A stretch of 64,000 nt of DNA from Enterobacter cloacae complex sp. R_G8 (GTDB lineage Bacteria > Pseudomonadota > Gammaproteobacteria > Enterobacterales > Enterobacteriaceae): positions 4,464,001-4,528,000 of the forward strand of contig NZ_CP102246.1 in NCBI RefSeq assembly GCF_024599795.1, in the 5' to 3' direction. Shown piece by piece: positions 27,890 through 35,803 of this stretch. The notes below the pieces were generated by a model. The model was not told the origin of the DNA. It saw only the letters and a program-made list of their open reading frames with translations, and ran no database searches. The position numbers were made by a program, and so were the translations under genes. Positions within the stretch are counted from its first letter, which is position 1, and each line of letters begins with the position of its first letter.

Positions 27890-28943
27890 AGTGGAGCAGG
27901 CTCACCAGGTGGATTTGCATCCCGGAGAAGAAGCGCGCAAACGGCCCTTCGCTGTTGTAGAGCTGCACGGTGGCGCGAGCACCGGTCGGGAGCGGCTTCG
28001 GCAGCGCCTCATCCAGCGCCACGTGAATACGCATTCGCTGGGCATCGCGCACCCAACGGTTGGACGTTTCCGGGGCGGACAGTTCGCCGCTCACCGCCTC
28101 CTGTCCGGCAAGGATCCCCGCATCACTGCTGGTCACGTGGGCGCGGAAAACCTGGCCCGGAAAGGCGTCAAACACCACGGCGGCATCGGTCCCCTGACGG
28201 GTGTGACGCAGACTCTTCTCACGAAAATCCGCCACAATATCGGTCTGGTTATTCACCAGCGCCAGCGCGGCCGAGCCGGACGAGGCATAAAACCCGGGGC
28301 TTAGTTGCAGGTTGCTGACCGTGCCGTCCGCCTGGGCGTAAACTTTCGTCCAGCCGAGGTTCAGCTCCGCCTCATCCAGTGCGTTACGGTATTTTTGCAG
28401 CGTCACGTTGCGGTGCTCTTCCCGCTCGCCGCGCTGGATGCGCAGGTTATGGATGTTCGCCTGAATCGAGCTCACGGACTGCTCGCTGCTCTGCCAGGTG
28501 GTACGGACCTTATCCAGATCCGCCTGCGAGACGTTCTGTAACGTGCTCAGCTTCTGGTAGCGGTCAAAGGTCACTTTGTCGTTACGCGCGGTCAGCACGG
28601 CGGTTTTCAGGCTGGCCTGGGCGGCGGCGATCTGCGCGTCCAGCTGTTCATTGGACAGACGTGCCTGCTCAAGCGCGATTTGCGCCGCTTCCACTTTATT
28701 GCGAAACGGCGTGTCATCCAGCTCAAACAGCAGGTCGCCCCGCTTCACCTGGCTGTTGTTGTGCACGTGTACGGCCGCTACATACCCGGAGACGCGCGGA
28801 GAAACCGGCGTCACCACGCGCATCAAGGTGGAGTCCGGCGTCAGCGGGATCCAGATATCGGCGACGACAAAGTAGACAAACATCAGCAGGAAAGAGGCAA
28901 TACTCACCCTTACCCAGCGGGCAAACTTTTGTTCAGGAGTCAT
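27879..28943 (-). CDS. HlyD/EmrA-type membrane fusion protein
   Basis: A 354-residue periplasmic adaptor. A single N-terminal transmembrane helix (residues about 14-34) is followed by a lipoyl-like strand region (VSGYVAAVHVHNNSQVKRG), a long alpha-helical hairpin rich in Ala/Gln (residues about 85-195), and the second lipoyl half and beta-barrel. This is EmrA-like order. Its ATG overlaps the marR stop (TAATG). It would bridge the DUF2955 pump to an outer-membrane channel, which is not encoded here. Confidence 0.88.
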   Translation of the reverse strand: MTPEQKFARWVRVSIASFLLMFVYFVVADIWIPLTPDSTLMRVVTPVSPRVSGYVAAVHVHNNSQVKRGDLLFELDDTPFRNKVEAAQIALEQARLSNEQLDAQIAAAQASLKTAVLTARNDKVTFDRYQKLSTLQNVSQADLDKVRTTWQSSEQSVSSIQANIHNLRIQRGEREEHRNVTLQKYRNALDEAELNLGWTKVYAQADGTVSNLQLSPGFYASSGSAALALVNNQTDIVADFREKSLRHTRQGTDAAVVFDAFPGQVFRAHVTSSDAGILAGQEAVSGELSAPETSNRWVRDAQRMRIHVALDEALPKPLPTGARATVQLYNSEGPFARFFSGMQIHLVSLLHYVY

Positions 28944-29413
28944 TATTTTTCGGTCTTGTTATCTTCTTCGCGGATTGTCCGCAAATTGCAGGCGATTTGA
29001 TTCAAGGTGGCGCTGAAAATCTCGATATGCTCAGGCGCGATGTTTTGCGATACGCGCGTCTGGTACGTCTCAATCACCTGGGTGAGCCTTTTTAGTATGG
29101 CTTTTCCCTCAGGCGTCAGCGTCAGAAGCCGGATGCGCTTGTCATAAGGCGATACGGTGCGCAGCAGGTATCCCTGCTTTTCCAGCTGTGTCAGGGTGCG
29201 CATCAGCGGGGGCAGTTCAATGCCCTGCACCTCCGCCAGCTCACTCACCGAGACGTTATCCCCCAGTTGATGAAGCTGCATCATTACCGTCCAGCTCGAC
29301 TGAGTTAACCCGGTATCGAGAATGGCGTCGTCAATAACGGCGCGCCACTGACGCACGATCATCGCCATCCGCATGCCCATCGGCCTGCGGCAAAACAGTT
29401 GTTCTTCACTCAT
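28943..29413 (-). CDS. MarR-family regulator of the efflux operon
   Basis: A 156-residue MarR protein. The winged helix is at residues about 45-105 (VSVSELAEVQGIELPPLMRTL as recognition region; RLLTLTPEGKAILKRL as wing). It is the first gene of the operon with hlyD and DUF2955. A promoter with an inverted repeat across the spacer lies just upstream, as expected for autorepression relieved by an aromatic ligand. The nearby IS insertion, 165 bp upstream of the start, leaves this promoter intact. Confidence 0.88.
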   Translation of the reverse strand: MSEEQLFCRRPMGMRMAMIVRQWRAVIDDAILDTGLTQSSWTVMMQLHQLGDNVSVSELAEVQGIELPPLMRTLTQLEKQGYLLRTVSPYDKRIRLLTLTPEGKAILKRLTQVIETYQTRVSQNIAPEHIEIFSATLNQIACNLRTIREEDNKTEK

Positions 29414-29439
29414 GGGGGGACCTCTCGAAACACGTCGTC

Positions 29440-29468
29440 AAGATAATAGTTATCAGGGTAAGTATCAA
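29440..29468 (-). promoter_or_regulatory. marR operon promoter with internal operator
   Basis: On the minus strand TTGATA (29468-29463) and TATCTT (29445-29440) are spaced by 17 bp, a good sigma-70 layout. The palindrome GATAATAGTTATC (29442-29454) covers the -10 side of the spacer, so a bound dimer would block RNA polymerase. Confidence 0.65.
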
Positions 29469-29577
29469 GAAACGAGAGGCAAAAGCGCAGGAATTGTGAA
29501 AGGATATCTCCCTCTCCCGGCGGGCTGAGGGATCCCCATAAATAATGCCTGCACGGAGGCCCCCTCTCCCTTGAGGG

Positions 29578-30862
29578 TGTACGGTCCGGGGACATGGTAG
29601 ACAGGTGTTCGGGGACATGGTGAACACTTTTTAACATCCTTTACCCATGGTGATCGACTTTTTCTTCAGGTCGATCACCCCCACTTTTGTGCTGTACCAC
29701 CACACCTCGTAGCGGCCGTCTTCCTGCATCTCCTTCAGCCCGACCCGTTCTCCCCTGAACGCCTTGCCTGCGCTCAGACTTACCCCTTTCACGCTCAGCT
29801 TTCCGCTGATATCCACTTTCCTGACCATCACGCCCTCGTCGTATTCCGGGGGCGTTGTGTTGCCGCTGTACCGTCGCGATGACGGCTGATACCGCGAGCC
29901 CGGTACCGCCATATCCAGCGCCTCATGCGGGCGTTCAAGGTTATAGACCGTCCGCCAGTGGTCGAAGGCGCGCTGCAGTTCGCCCTCACTCGCGAACCAT
30001 TTACCCTGCAGCACCTCCGTCTTCAGGCTGCGGTGAAAACGCTCCAGCTTGCCCTGCGTCTGCGGATGATACGGCCGGGAGTGTCCCACCCGGATACCAT
30101 GGCGCATCAGCCACAGCTCGAGCGCCGTCCAGGTGCCGGTGGTGTCTCCCCACGGGGCGCCGTTGTCCATCGTCATCCTGTCCGGCAGGCCGTAGCGTTC
30201 AAACACGCTGACCAGTTGTTGCTGCACGGTCTCACGCCGTTCATCGCTACAGTGCGCCAGGCACAGGGAAAAACGGGAGTGGTCATCCAGCAGGGTGAGC
30301 GGATGGCAGCGGCCACCGCCAAAGGGAAAGTGGCCCTTAAAATCCATCTGCCAGAGCCGGTTCGGCGCGTCATGTTCGAACCGTCCCGTGGCGGGAATGC
30401 CCGGTGAAGTGCCCGGCAGCAGGCCGTGACGGGCCATCAGGTTATGAACGGTGCTGAAGGCGGGCATACGGTGCCCCTGGTCTTCCAGCCAGCGCTTTAT
30501 CTTGCGTGCGCCCCAGCGTTCATGGCGGTCATGGGCCATACGCAGCAGGGCAGTGATGTCGTCAGATGAGCGGTTCGGGGAATGGTGCGGTATGCGCGGG
30601 CGGTCCTGAAGGCCGGAGGAACCTTCCTCCATCCAGCGACGAAGCCACTTGTAGCCGGTGGCAGGTGAAATGCCGAAGCGACGGCAGAGGGAACGGATGT
30701 TCGCCCCGTCCTGCGAGGCGAACAAAACAAACTCGGTACGTAATGACATGGTATCTCTCGCATCCCAGGGCATAAGCGACTCCATAAACGGGTTCTTATG
30801 CCTTAGTTGTAAGTGTCTACCATGTCCCCGAACAAGTGTTCACTATGTCCCCGGACCGTACA
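29578..30862. mobile_element. IS481-family insertion sequence, complete, with 5-bp target duplication
   Basis: A 1285-bp element. Both ends begin TGTACGGTCCGGGGACAT as terminal inverted repeats (29578-29595 and complement at 30845-30862). Each end also carries a second internal CGGGGACATGGT motif. The target duplication GAGGG is at 29573-29577 and 30863-30867. It contains a single intact transposase gene on the minus strand. Removing the element and one GAGGG restores a palindromic family A repeat, so it landed inside that repeat. Intact ends and transposase suggest a recent insertion. Confidence 0.93.
29631..30785 (-). CDS. IS481-family transposase
   Basis: A 384-residue DDE transposase. 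It has an N-terminal helix-turn-helix (SLCRRFGISPATGYKWLRRW), then the rve-type catalytic core with Asp in QMDFKG, Asp in TMDNGAPW and Glu in GKLERFHRSLK. The C-terminal region after residue 310 is the usual beta-rich tail. The real start may be at MPWDARDTMSLR, four codons in. No frameshift is seen. Confidence 0.93.
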   Translation of the reverse strand: MESLMPWDARDTMSLRTEFVLFASQDGANIRSLCRRFGISPATGYKWLRRWMEEGSSGLQDRPRIPHHSPNRSSDDITALLRMAHDRHERWGARKIKRWLEDQGHRMPAFSTVHNLMARHGLLPGTSPGIPATGRFEHDAPNRLWQMDFKGHFPFGGGRCHPLTLLDDHSRFSLCLAHCSDERRETVQQQLVSVFERYGLPDRMTMDNGAPWGDTTGTWTALELWLMRHGIRVGHSRPYHPQTQGKLERFHRSLKTEVLQGKWFASEGELQRAFDHWRTVYNLERPHEALDMAVPGSRYQPSSRRYSGNTTPPEYDEGVMVRKVDISGKLSVKGVSLSAGKAFRGERVGLKEMQEDGRYEVWWYSTKVGVIDLKKKSITMGKGC

Positions 30863-31283
30863 GAGGGAGAGGGTTGGGGTGAGGGGGAACATATGGCTAT
30901 AGAGGTAATTCCGTTCACTTTATGTTCCTTGCTACTCTGTAACGGCATGACTTGTGAACGTGCCAGGGCGGCTCAATCGCCACCACCCTGGCGACCCGGG
31001 CTCCCGGCGGTAAATCGCCGCTTCGCGGTGCCTTCGGCTTATTCCTTCCGGCTTATCGGGGACGGGCGGATGTAACGTCCCTGTAAAGCCGCCCTCTCGG
31101 CGCATCCATGCGCCTCGCCCCGGCCTGCAGGAAACGCCTCAGCGATTTACAGCCGGACCTGGGCATCGCTGAATGCTCTCAGTCATTCTGAGAGCAGCGT
31201 TATCGCTTATGGTTAAAAAATTACTGGGGAACCCTCAGCCCGGCAGGAGAGGGTTTGGGTGAGGGTACAGCCCGCAGCGGAGT
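30863..31283. other. GC-rich intergenic region after the IS with remnant repeat halves
   Basis: It begins with the right half of the interrupted palindromic repeat (GAGGGAGAGGG then TTGGGGTGAGGG to about 30890) and ends with another half copy near 31241-31263 (GGAGAGGG, GGGTGAGGG). Between them is about 350 bp of GC-rich sequence. One short frame could be drawn through it but it begins inside the IS end and has no ribosome site, so I do not call a gene. TCTCAGTCATTCTGAGAG near 31172-31190 is a small stem-loop. Confidence 0.55.
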
Positions 31284-31979
31284 TTAGCGGCTAAAATGTC
31301 GGGTAATGGCCCCCTTCCCCGAAGCCGTAAGCACCACCTCCCGATACCCCGCTACCCGCTGGATCCAGCCCTTGCTTTCCAGATGCATGAGCAGCGCCGC
31401 ACCGGCTTCGCCGCCCAGATGAAACCGCCGCTCGCTCCAGTCCAGACAGGCGCAACAGGCCTTTCGGCGGGGATGCGTGCTTAACGGAATACCGAGTTTC
31501 AGGAACTGCTCCCGGCCATACAGGGTCAGTGCCGAACCGTCTGGCTCCAGCCAACTCTCGGCCTGCATGAAATCGTAGATCTGCACCGCCACCGCGCCCG
31601 CCAGATGGTCGTAGCAGGTGCGGGCTTCACGCAGGGCTTTTGGCGCGCTGGTTTCCGGCGGGGAAATACGGTGCCACGACAGCCCCATCATCTGCTCGAC
31701 CAGCTCCGCTACGTCATGCCCTGCCAGGCGATAATAGCGATGGCGCCCCTGCGACAGGCAGGTAATGAGCTTTCCGTCCAGCAGCCGCGCAAGGTGCCCG
31801 CTGGCGGTAGACGGTGCCACATCCGCCGCCGCGCTCAGCTCGGTGGCCGTCAACGCCCGTCCGTCCATCAGCGCACAAAGCATTTTCACGCGCGACGGAT
31901 CGGCCATTGCGGCTGCCACTGCGGCAATGGCCTGCTCCAGCGCCGCGCTGTTATCTGGCGGTAAGCTCGTCTTTAACAT
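31284..31979 (-). CDS. ArsR-like winged-helix regulator
   Basis: A 231-residue regulator with an N-terminal ArsR-type winged helix (residues about 15-95; ALTATELSAAADVAPSTASGHL is the HTH region, HRYYRL the wing). The C-terminal 130 residues contain HPRRKACCACLDWSERRFHLGG, with a Cys-Cys-x-Cys group that could bind metal or sense oxidation. The start at 31979 sets the usual N-terminus and overlaps the upstream ACT-domain gene by 29 bp. It is last in an ABM-ACT-ArsR operon. Confidence 0.8.
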   Translation of the reverse strand: MLKTSLPPDNSAALEQAIAAVAAAMADPSRVKMLCALMDGRALTATELSAAADVAPSTASGHLARLLDGKLITCLSQGRHRYYRLAGHDVAELVEQMMGLSWHRISPPETSAPKALREARTCYDHLAGAVAVQIYDFMQAESWLEPDGSALTLYGREQFLKLGIPLSTHPRRKACCACLDWSERRFHLGGEAGAALLMHLESKGWIQRVAGYREVVLTASGKGAITRHFSR

Positions 31980-32349
31980 AGGTTGCCCAGGATTCGGTGA
32001 TCGCTGCGGCCAGCTTATCATTATCCGTCAGCAGAATGAGGTGATTCGCGTGGTCGCTGTACTGGGTAAGAATAGACACCCCGCGAGCCGCCAGTGCGGC
32101 AGCTATCTCCCCCAGCTCGCCGGGGCGTTCCTGCCGCAGTTTTCTGATGATGGGCCGACGAACCGCTTTCAGGTTAAATCCGGCCTCAAGCAGAACATGG
32201 CGGGCTTTTTCGCCGTCTTCCACCAGAAAATGTGCCTCAACGCCGAATACGCCACCGCCTTCCAGCCCAATCCCCTTACTGCCCAACAGTTGACCAAAGC
32301 GCGCCAGTTCACCCGGCGTATCGTTAAAAATCACATGAACATCATACAT
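31951..32349 (-). CDS. Small two-ACT-domain protein
   Basis: A 132-residue protein with two ACT-like halves: DVHVIFNDTPGELARFGQLLG at residues 3-23 and ERPGELGEIAAALAARGVSI at about 73-92. ACT domains bind amino acids or similar small molecules. No enzyme domain is attached, so it is probably a ligand-responsive partner. It overlaps the monooxygenase-like gene by 8 bp upstream and the ArsR gene downstream. The ligand is unknown. Confidence 0.78.
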   Translation of the reverse strand: MYDVHVIFNDTPGELARFGQLLGSKGIGLEGGGVFGVEAHFLVEDGEKARHVLLEAGFNLKAVRRPIIRKLRQERPGELGEIAAALAARGVSILTQYSDHANHLILLTDNDKLAAAITESWATYVKDELTAR

Positions 32350-32665
32350 CCGCGTGCCCTCCGTTTTCGGCGCTGTATTCCCGCACCAGCTGTGCCACCC
32401 GAATGCGGTAGTAGGTAAAAATCGACTCCCGCCCCTCGGCCTGCGCGGCCTGATGAAAGACGTTCTGCTTCCAGTTGCGGATAGCCTCTTCGTCCCGCCA
32501 CCAGGAGAGCGAGAGAATTTTGCCGTCGGTGGTCAGGCTCTGGAAACGTTCGATATCGATAAAACCGTCAACATCTGCCAGCAGGGGTTTAAGTTCGGCC
32601 GCGAGCTGCAGGTAGCGCGCCTGATGCGCCGGCGCGGCGTTGGCTTCGAAAATGACTGCGATCAT
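32342..32665 (-). CDS. Antibiotic biosynthesis monooxygenase (ABM) fold protein
   Basis: A 107-residue dimeric alpha-beta-barrel protein: MIAVIFEANAAPAHQARYLQ, GFIDIERFQSLTTDGKILSLSWW and an EEAIRNWK helix (key parts only). ABM-fold proteins act as small oxygenases or heme-degrading enzymes, or only bind ligands; no more specific call can be made. It is the first gene of the overlapping ABM-ACT-ArsR set and has a GGAGAG site upstream. Confidence 0.8.
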   Translation of the reverse strand: MIAVIFEANAAPAHQARYLQLAAELKPLLADVDGFIDIERFQSLTTDGKILSLSWWRDEEAIRNWKQNVFHQAAQAEGRESIFTYYRIRVAQLVREYSAENGGHADV

Positions 32666-32744
32666 GAAGGTCTCTCCGTTGTGATGGTGTGGAGAGAATG
32701 CAGGACAGATTACAAGGATGCTTCGGTATGGAGCGAAGTGTTGT

Positions 32745-32812
32745 GCCGGATGGCGCTGCGCTTATCCGGCCTACGGTTTTTGTAGGCCCGGTAAGCGTAG
32801 CGCCACCGGGCA
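32745..32812. repeat. REP/BIME-type composite repeat (family B)
   Basis: Two inverted REP units, GCCGGATGGCGCTGCGC then TTATCCGGCCTAC, and GTAGGCCCGGTAAGCG then TAGCGCCACCGGGC, flank a TTTTTG centre. It lies between the aldehyde dehydrogenase gene and the ABM gene. Single units of the same family are at 37198-37229, 40258-40288 and 55202-55230. Confidence 0.85.
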
Positions 32813-32816
32813 GGGT

Positions 32817-34232
32817 TTAACCCACAATCGACTTCGGCTCCATAAACGCCCCGATCCCCCATTCCCCCATCTCACGCCCCATCCCGGAATGTTTAAACCC
32901 GCCAAACGGCGCTTTTGGCTCATGCGCGAGGGTGTTCACCAGCACGCGGCCAGAAATAATCTGCTGCGCCACGCGACGCGCACGCCCGGTATCACGCCCC
33001 AGCACCATCGCGCTCAGGCCGTACTCGGTATCGTTGGCCATCGCGACAGCCTCCGCTTCGTCCTGATAAGGAATAATGCACAGCACCGGGCCAAAAATTT
33101 CCTCACGCGCGATGGTCATCTGGTTGTTCACATCAGTAAACAGCGTCGGGCGCACAAACCAGCCGTCTCGCGTGCCTTCGGGGCGTCCTTCTCCCCCCGC
33201 CAGCAGTCGCGCGCCTTCGTCGAGCCCTTTGCGAATATACCCCTGTACCCGCAGCCACTGCTTTTCGCTGACCATCGGGCCAATCTCTGTCGCGCTATCG
33301 CGCGGATCGCCCGATTTCACCGCCGCCACCGCCTGCGCGAGGACGGTTTCCATCTCGGCCTTGCGCGACTGCGGCACCAGAATACGGGTGCCGGCCACGC
33401 ACGCCTGGCCGCTGTTCATAAATCCGGCCTGAATCACCAGCGGGATCGCCTGGGCCAGATCGACATCATCCAGCAAAATCGTCGGCGATTTACCGCCTAA
33501 CTCCAGCGTGACGCGCTTAAAACTCTCCGCTGCGTTACGCAGAATCGCTTTGCCGGTATTCGTCGACCCCGTGAACGAGATTTTCGCCACGTCCGGGTGA
33601 CGGCTAATGGTCTCGCCAACCGTATCACCCCGCCCCGTCACGATATTAAACACGCCCGGTGGCAATGCGGCATCACGCAGCGCCCCGGTGATAATCTGCG
33701 TTTGCAGGGCGCTCATTTCACTGGGCTTGATCACCGCCGTGCAGCCCGCCGCGAGCGCCGCCGCCAGTTTGCCGCAGATAAACCCCGCATCGCTGTTCCA
33801 CGGCGTGATCAGGCCCGCAACGCCTAGCGGCGTCATCTGCACCGATGCCGCCCCCGCTGAAAATGAAAATTCAAACGCCTCCAGGGCCTCAATCGCCTGG
33901 GCTATGACATCGGCCGGATAACTGGCCATCCACGCCGAGCGCGCGGCCGGTGCGCCGTACTCTTCGATAATCGCCTCCAGCAGTTCGTCATGACGGGCGG
34001 CAACAGCGGCATGCATGCGTTTCAGCGCGACGATGCGTTCCTGTTTTGTGGTCTGCGACCACGCCGGAAAAGCGGCTTTGGCTGCCGCAATGGCGCGTTC
34101 AGCGTCGACCTCATCTGCCAGACGCACCTGCCCTATGACCTGTGCCGTCGCCGGGTTGTATAAATCAAAACGCTCGGTGCCATGCGGGGTAACAAACTCG
34201 CCGTTGATAAAAATCTGTTCGATGTGGTGCAT
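32817..34232 (-). CDS. Aldehyde dehydrogenase family protein
   Basis: A 471-residue NAD(P)-dependent aldehyde dehydrogenase. The start at 34232 (MHHIEQIFINGEFV) follows GGAGG. Catalytic Glu is in TLELGGKSPT and Cys in NSGQACVAGTR. The substrate is not evident from sequence. It is divergent from a LysR-type gene across 100 bp, so that regulator probably controls it. A family B repeat separates it from the ABM operon downstream. Confidence 0.88.
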   Translation of the reverse strand: MHHIEQIFINGEFVTPHGTERFDLYNPATAQVIGQVRLADEVDAERAIAAAKAAFPAWSQTTKQERIVALKRMHAAVAARHDELLEAIIEEYGAPAARSAWMASYPADVIAQAIEALEAFEFSFSAGAASVQMTPLGVAGLITPWNSDAGFICGKLAAALAAGCTAVIKPSEMSALQTQIITGALRDAALPPGVFNIVTGRGDTVGETISRHPDVAKISFTGSTNTGKAILRNAAESFKRVTLELGGKSPTILLDDVDLAQAIPLVIQAGFMNSGQACVAGTRILVPQSRKAEMETVLAQAVAAVKSGDPRDSATEIGPMVSEKQWLRVQGYIRKGLDEGARLLAGGEGRPEGTRDGWFVRPTLFTDVNNQMTIAREEIFGPVLCIIPYQDEAEAVAMANDTEYGLSAMVLGRDTGRARRVAQQIISGRVLVNTLAHEPKAPFGGFKHSGMGREMGEWGIGAFMEPKSIVG

Positions 34233-34332
34233 ATAAACCTCCTCAGGCTGTGTGAGCACAGTCTGGCACGGCTTCTCTGTTGCGATAATCCACGCTATGC
34301 TGCAAGGGTTATTCCGATTTTCAGGATAATCT

Positions 34333-35235
34333 ATGCATCGTTCAGGGTTAACAGAGCTGGAAGTGGTGATGGCGGTGGTACGACGCGGCAGTTTTCGCGG
34401 TGCGGCCCTTGAGCTGGGCATGTCCGCCACGGCGGTGAGCAATGCCATCGCCGGGCTGGAGAGCCGCCTCGAGACGCGTCTTTTTAACCGCACTACCCGC
34501 AGCGTGGCGCTCACCGACGCCGGGCAGCGTTATGTGGCGCGCATCGGCCCGGCGCTTCAGGAAATACGTCAGGCCGGGGAAGAGATCCACAGCGACACCG
34601 GCGAACCCGCAGGCACCCTGCGCCTGAACGTGCCGAACAATATTGGCACCCTGTTTCTGGACCAGCTGCTGATCGACTTTATGATCCGCTACCCGAAAAT
34701 GCGTGTTGAAACGGTGAGCGAGGCACGGATGATCGATATCGTCGCCGAAGGCTACGACGCCGGGATCCGCCTTGAAGAGGCGGTGCCGCAGGACATGATC
34801 GCCGTGCCGCTGACCGGTGAGATCCGCCAGCTCGTGACCGCCACACCGGACTACTTTGCCCGCCACGGTATCCCGTACACGCCGGAGGATCTGCTGCTGC
34901 ATCAGGGGATCGGGATGCGCATGGCCCACGGCGGGATCTACCGCTGGGAGCTCGCCCGCCGGGGAGAAGAGTATGCCCTGGCCGTGCCGCCGCGTTTTGC
35001 GACATCCGATCTTTTTGCCTCGATCCGCGCGGTCAAAGCGGGTCTGGGGATTGGCTTTTTGCCGGAACTCTATATCCGGGATGAGCTGATAAGCGGGGAA
35101 CTGGTGAGCGTGTTAAACGACTGGACGCAGCCGTTTGCCGGGCTGCGTCTTTACTATCCGGGCCATCGCCACGTCCCGCCGGGGTTGCGGGCACTGGTGG
35201 CGATGATCCGCGAGCGCGGGATTATTCCAGGTTAG
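34333..35235 (+). CDS. LysR-family regulator
   Basis: A 300-residue LysR protein with the N-terminal HTH (residues about 5-65, FRGAALELGMSATAVSNAI) and a periplasmic-binding-like effector domain after residue 90. It is in the CrgA/PerR-like subgroup by the SRLETRLFNRTTRSVALTDAG linker. The divergent aldehyde dehydrogenase is its likely target. Its 3' end overlaps the convergent AhpD-like gene by 14 bp. Confidence 0.88.
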   Translation: MHRSGLTELEVVMAVVRRGSFRGAALELGMSATAVSNAIAGLESRLETRLFNRTTRSVALTDAGQRYVARIGPALQEIRQAGEEIHSDTGEPAGTLRLNVPNNIGTLFLDQLLIDFMIRYPKMRVETVSEARMIDIVAEGYDAGIRLEEAVPQDMIAVPLTGEIRQLVTATPDYFARHGIPYTPEDLLLHQGIGMRMAHGGIYRWELARRGEEYALAVPPRFATSDLFASIRAVKAGLGIGFLPELYIRDELISGELVSVLNDWTQPFAGLRLYYPGHRHVPPGLRALVAMIRERGIIPG

Positions 35236-35701
35236 CCTTGTTCAGGCCGTAAGCCGCGTCCAGCGAGCCGGGCGCCATGCGCGAGGTGATACCTAAACGG
35301 TTCCAGGCGTTGATCGCCACGATGGCGAAGTTCAGCTCCGAAATCTCCACGTCCGAAAAGTGTTCCGCCACGCTGCGGTACAGCGCGTCGCTCACTCCGT
35401 GAACGCCAATCTGGGTCAGCGCTTCAGTGAAGGCCAGCGCCGCTTTCTCGCGGGCGCTGAACAGCGGCGACTCACGCCAGGCCGCCAGATGGTAGAGGCG
35501 CAGTTCGCGCTCACCGGCAATTTTGGCCTCTTTCGAGTGCATGTCCAGGCAGAAGGTACAGCCGTTCAGCTGTGAAACGCGAATGTCGATCAGGTGCTTC
35601 AGCGCCGGGTCGATGGAGGTTTTCGCTACTTCCATGCTCAGGGCGGACAGCGCGTTGGCAAGGGCAGGGGTGGCTTTATGGTGGTTTACGCGAGTGCTCA
35701 T
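35222..35701 (-). CDS. Carboxymuconolactone decarboxylase / AhpD-like protein
   Basis: A 159-residue protein of the CMD family. The redox motif is GCTFCLDMH with Cys48, Cys51 and His55, as in AhpD-like alkylhydroperoxidases. It probably reduces peroxides or acts in redox defence. It is divergent from a MocR-type regulator across 102 bp, which may regulate it. Confidence 0.87.
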   Translation of the reverse strand: MSTRVNHHKATPALANALSALSMEVAKTSIDPALKHLIDIRVSQLNGCTFCLDMHSKEAKIAGERELRLYHLAAWRESPLFSAREKAALAFTEALTQIGVHGVSDALYRSVAEHFSDVEISELNFAIVAINAWNRLGITSRMAPGSLDAAYGLNKANLE

Positions 35702-35803
35702 TGTCTTTCCTCTTATTTACACGGTATGTGTCATGCGATGAGGACAATCTACGCGGATAATGACATAGTAAAAAGGTACAAAAAGCGTGAAATGAGGTAG
35801 GAC

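Noticed and set aside
30836..31075. A 79-codon frame starting inside the IS right end
   Set aside because: It begins in the terminal repeat, has no ribosome site, and its first residues are repeat translation. I leave the region as non-coding.
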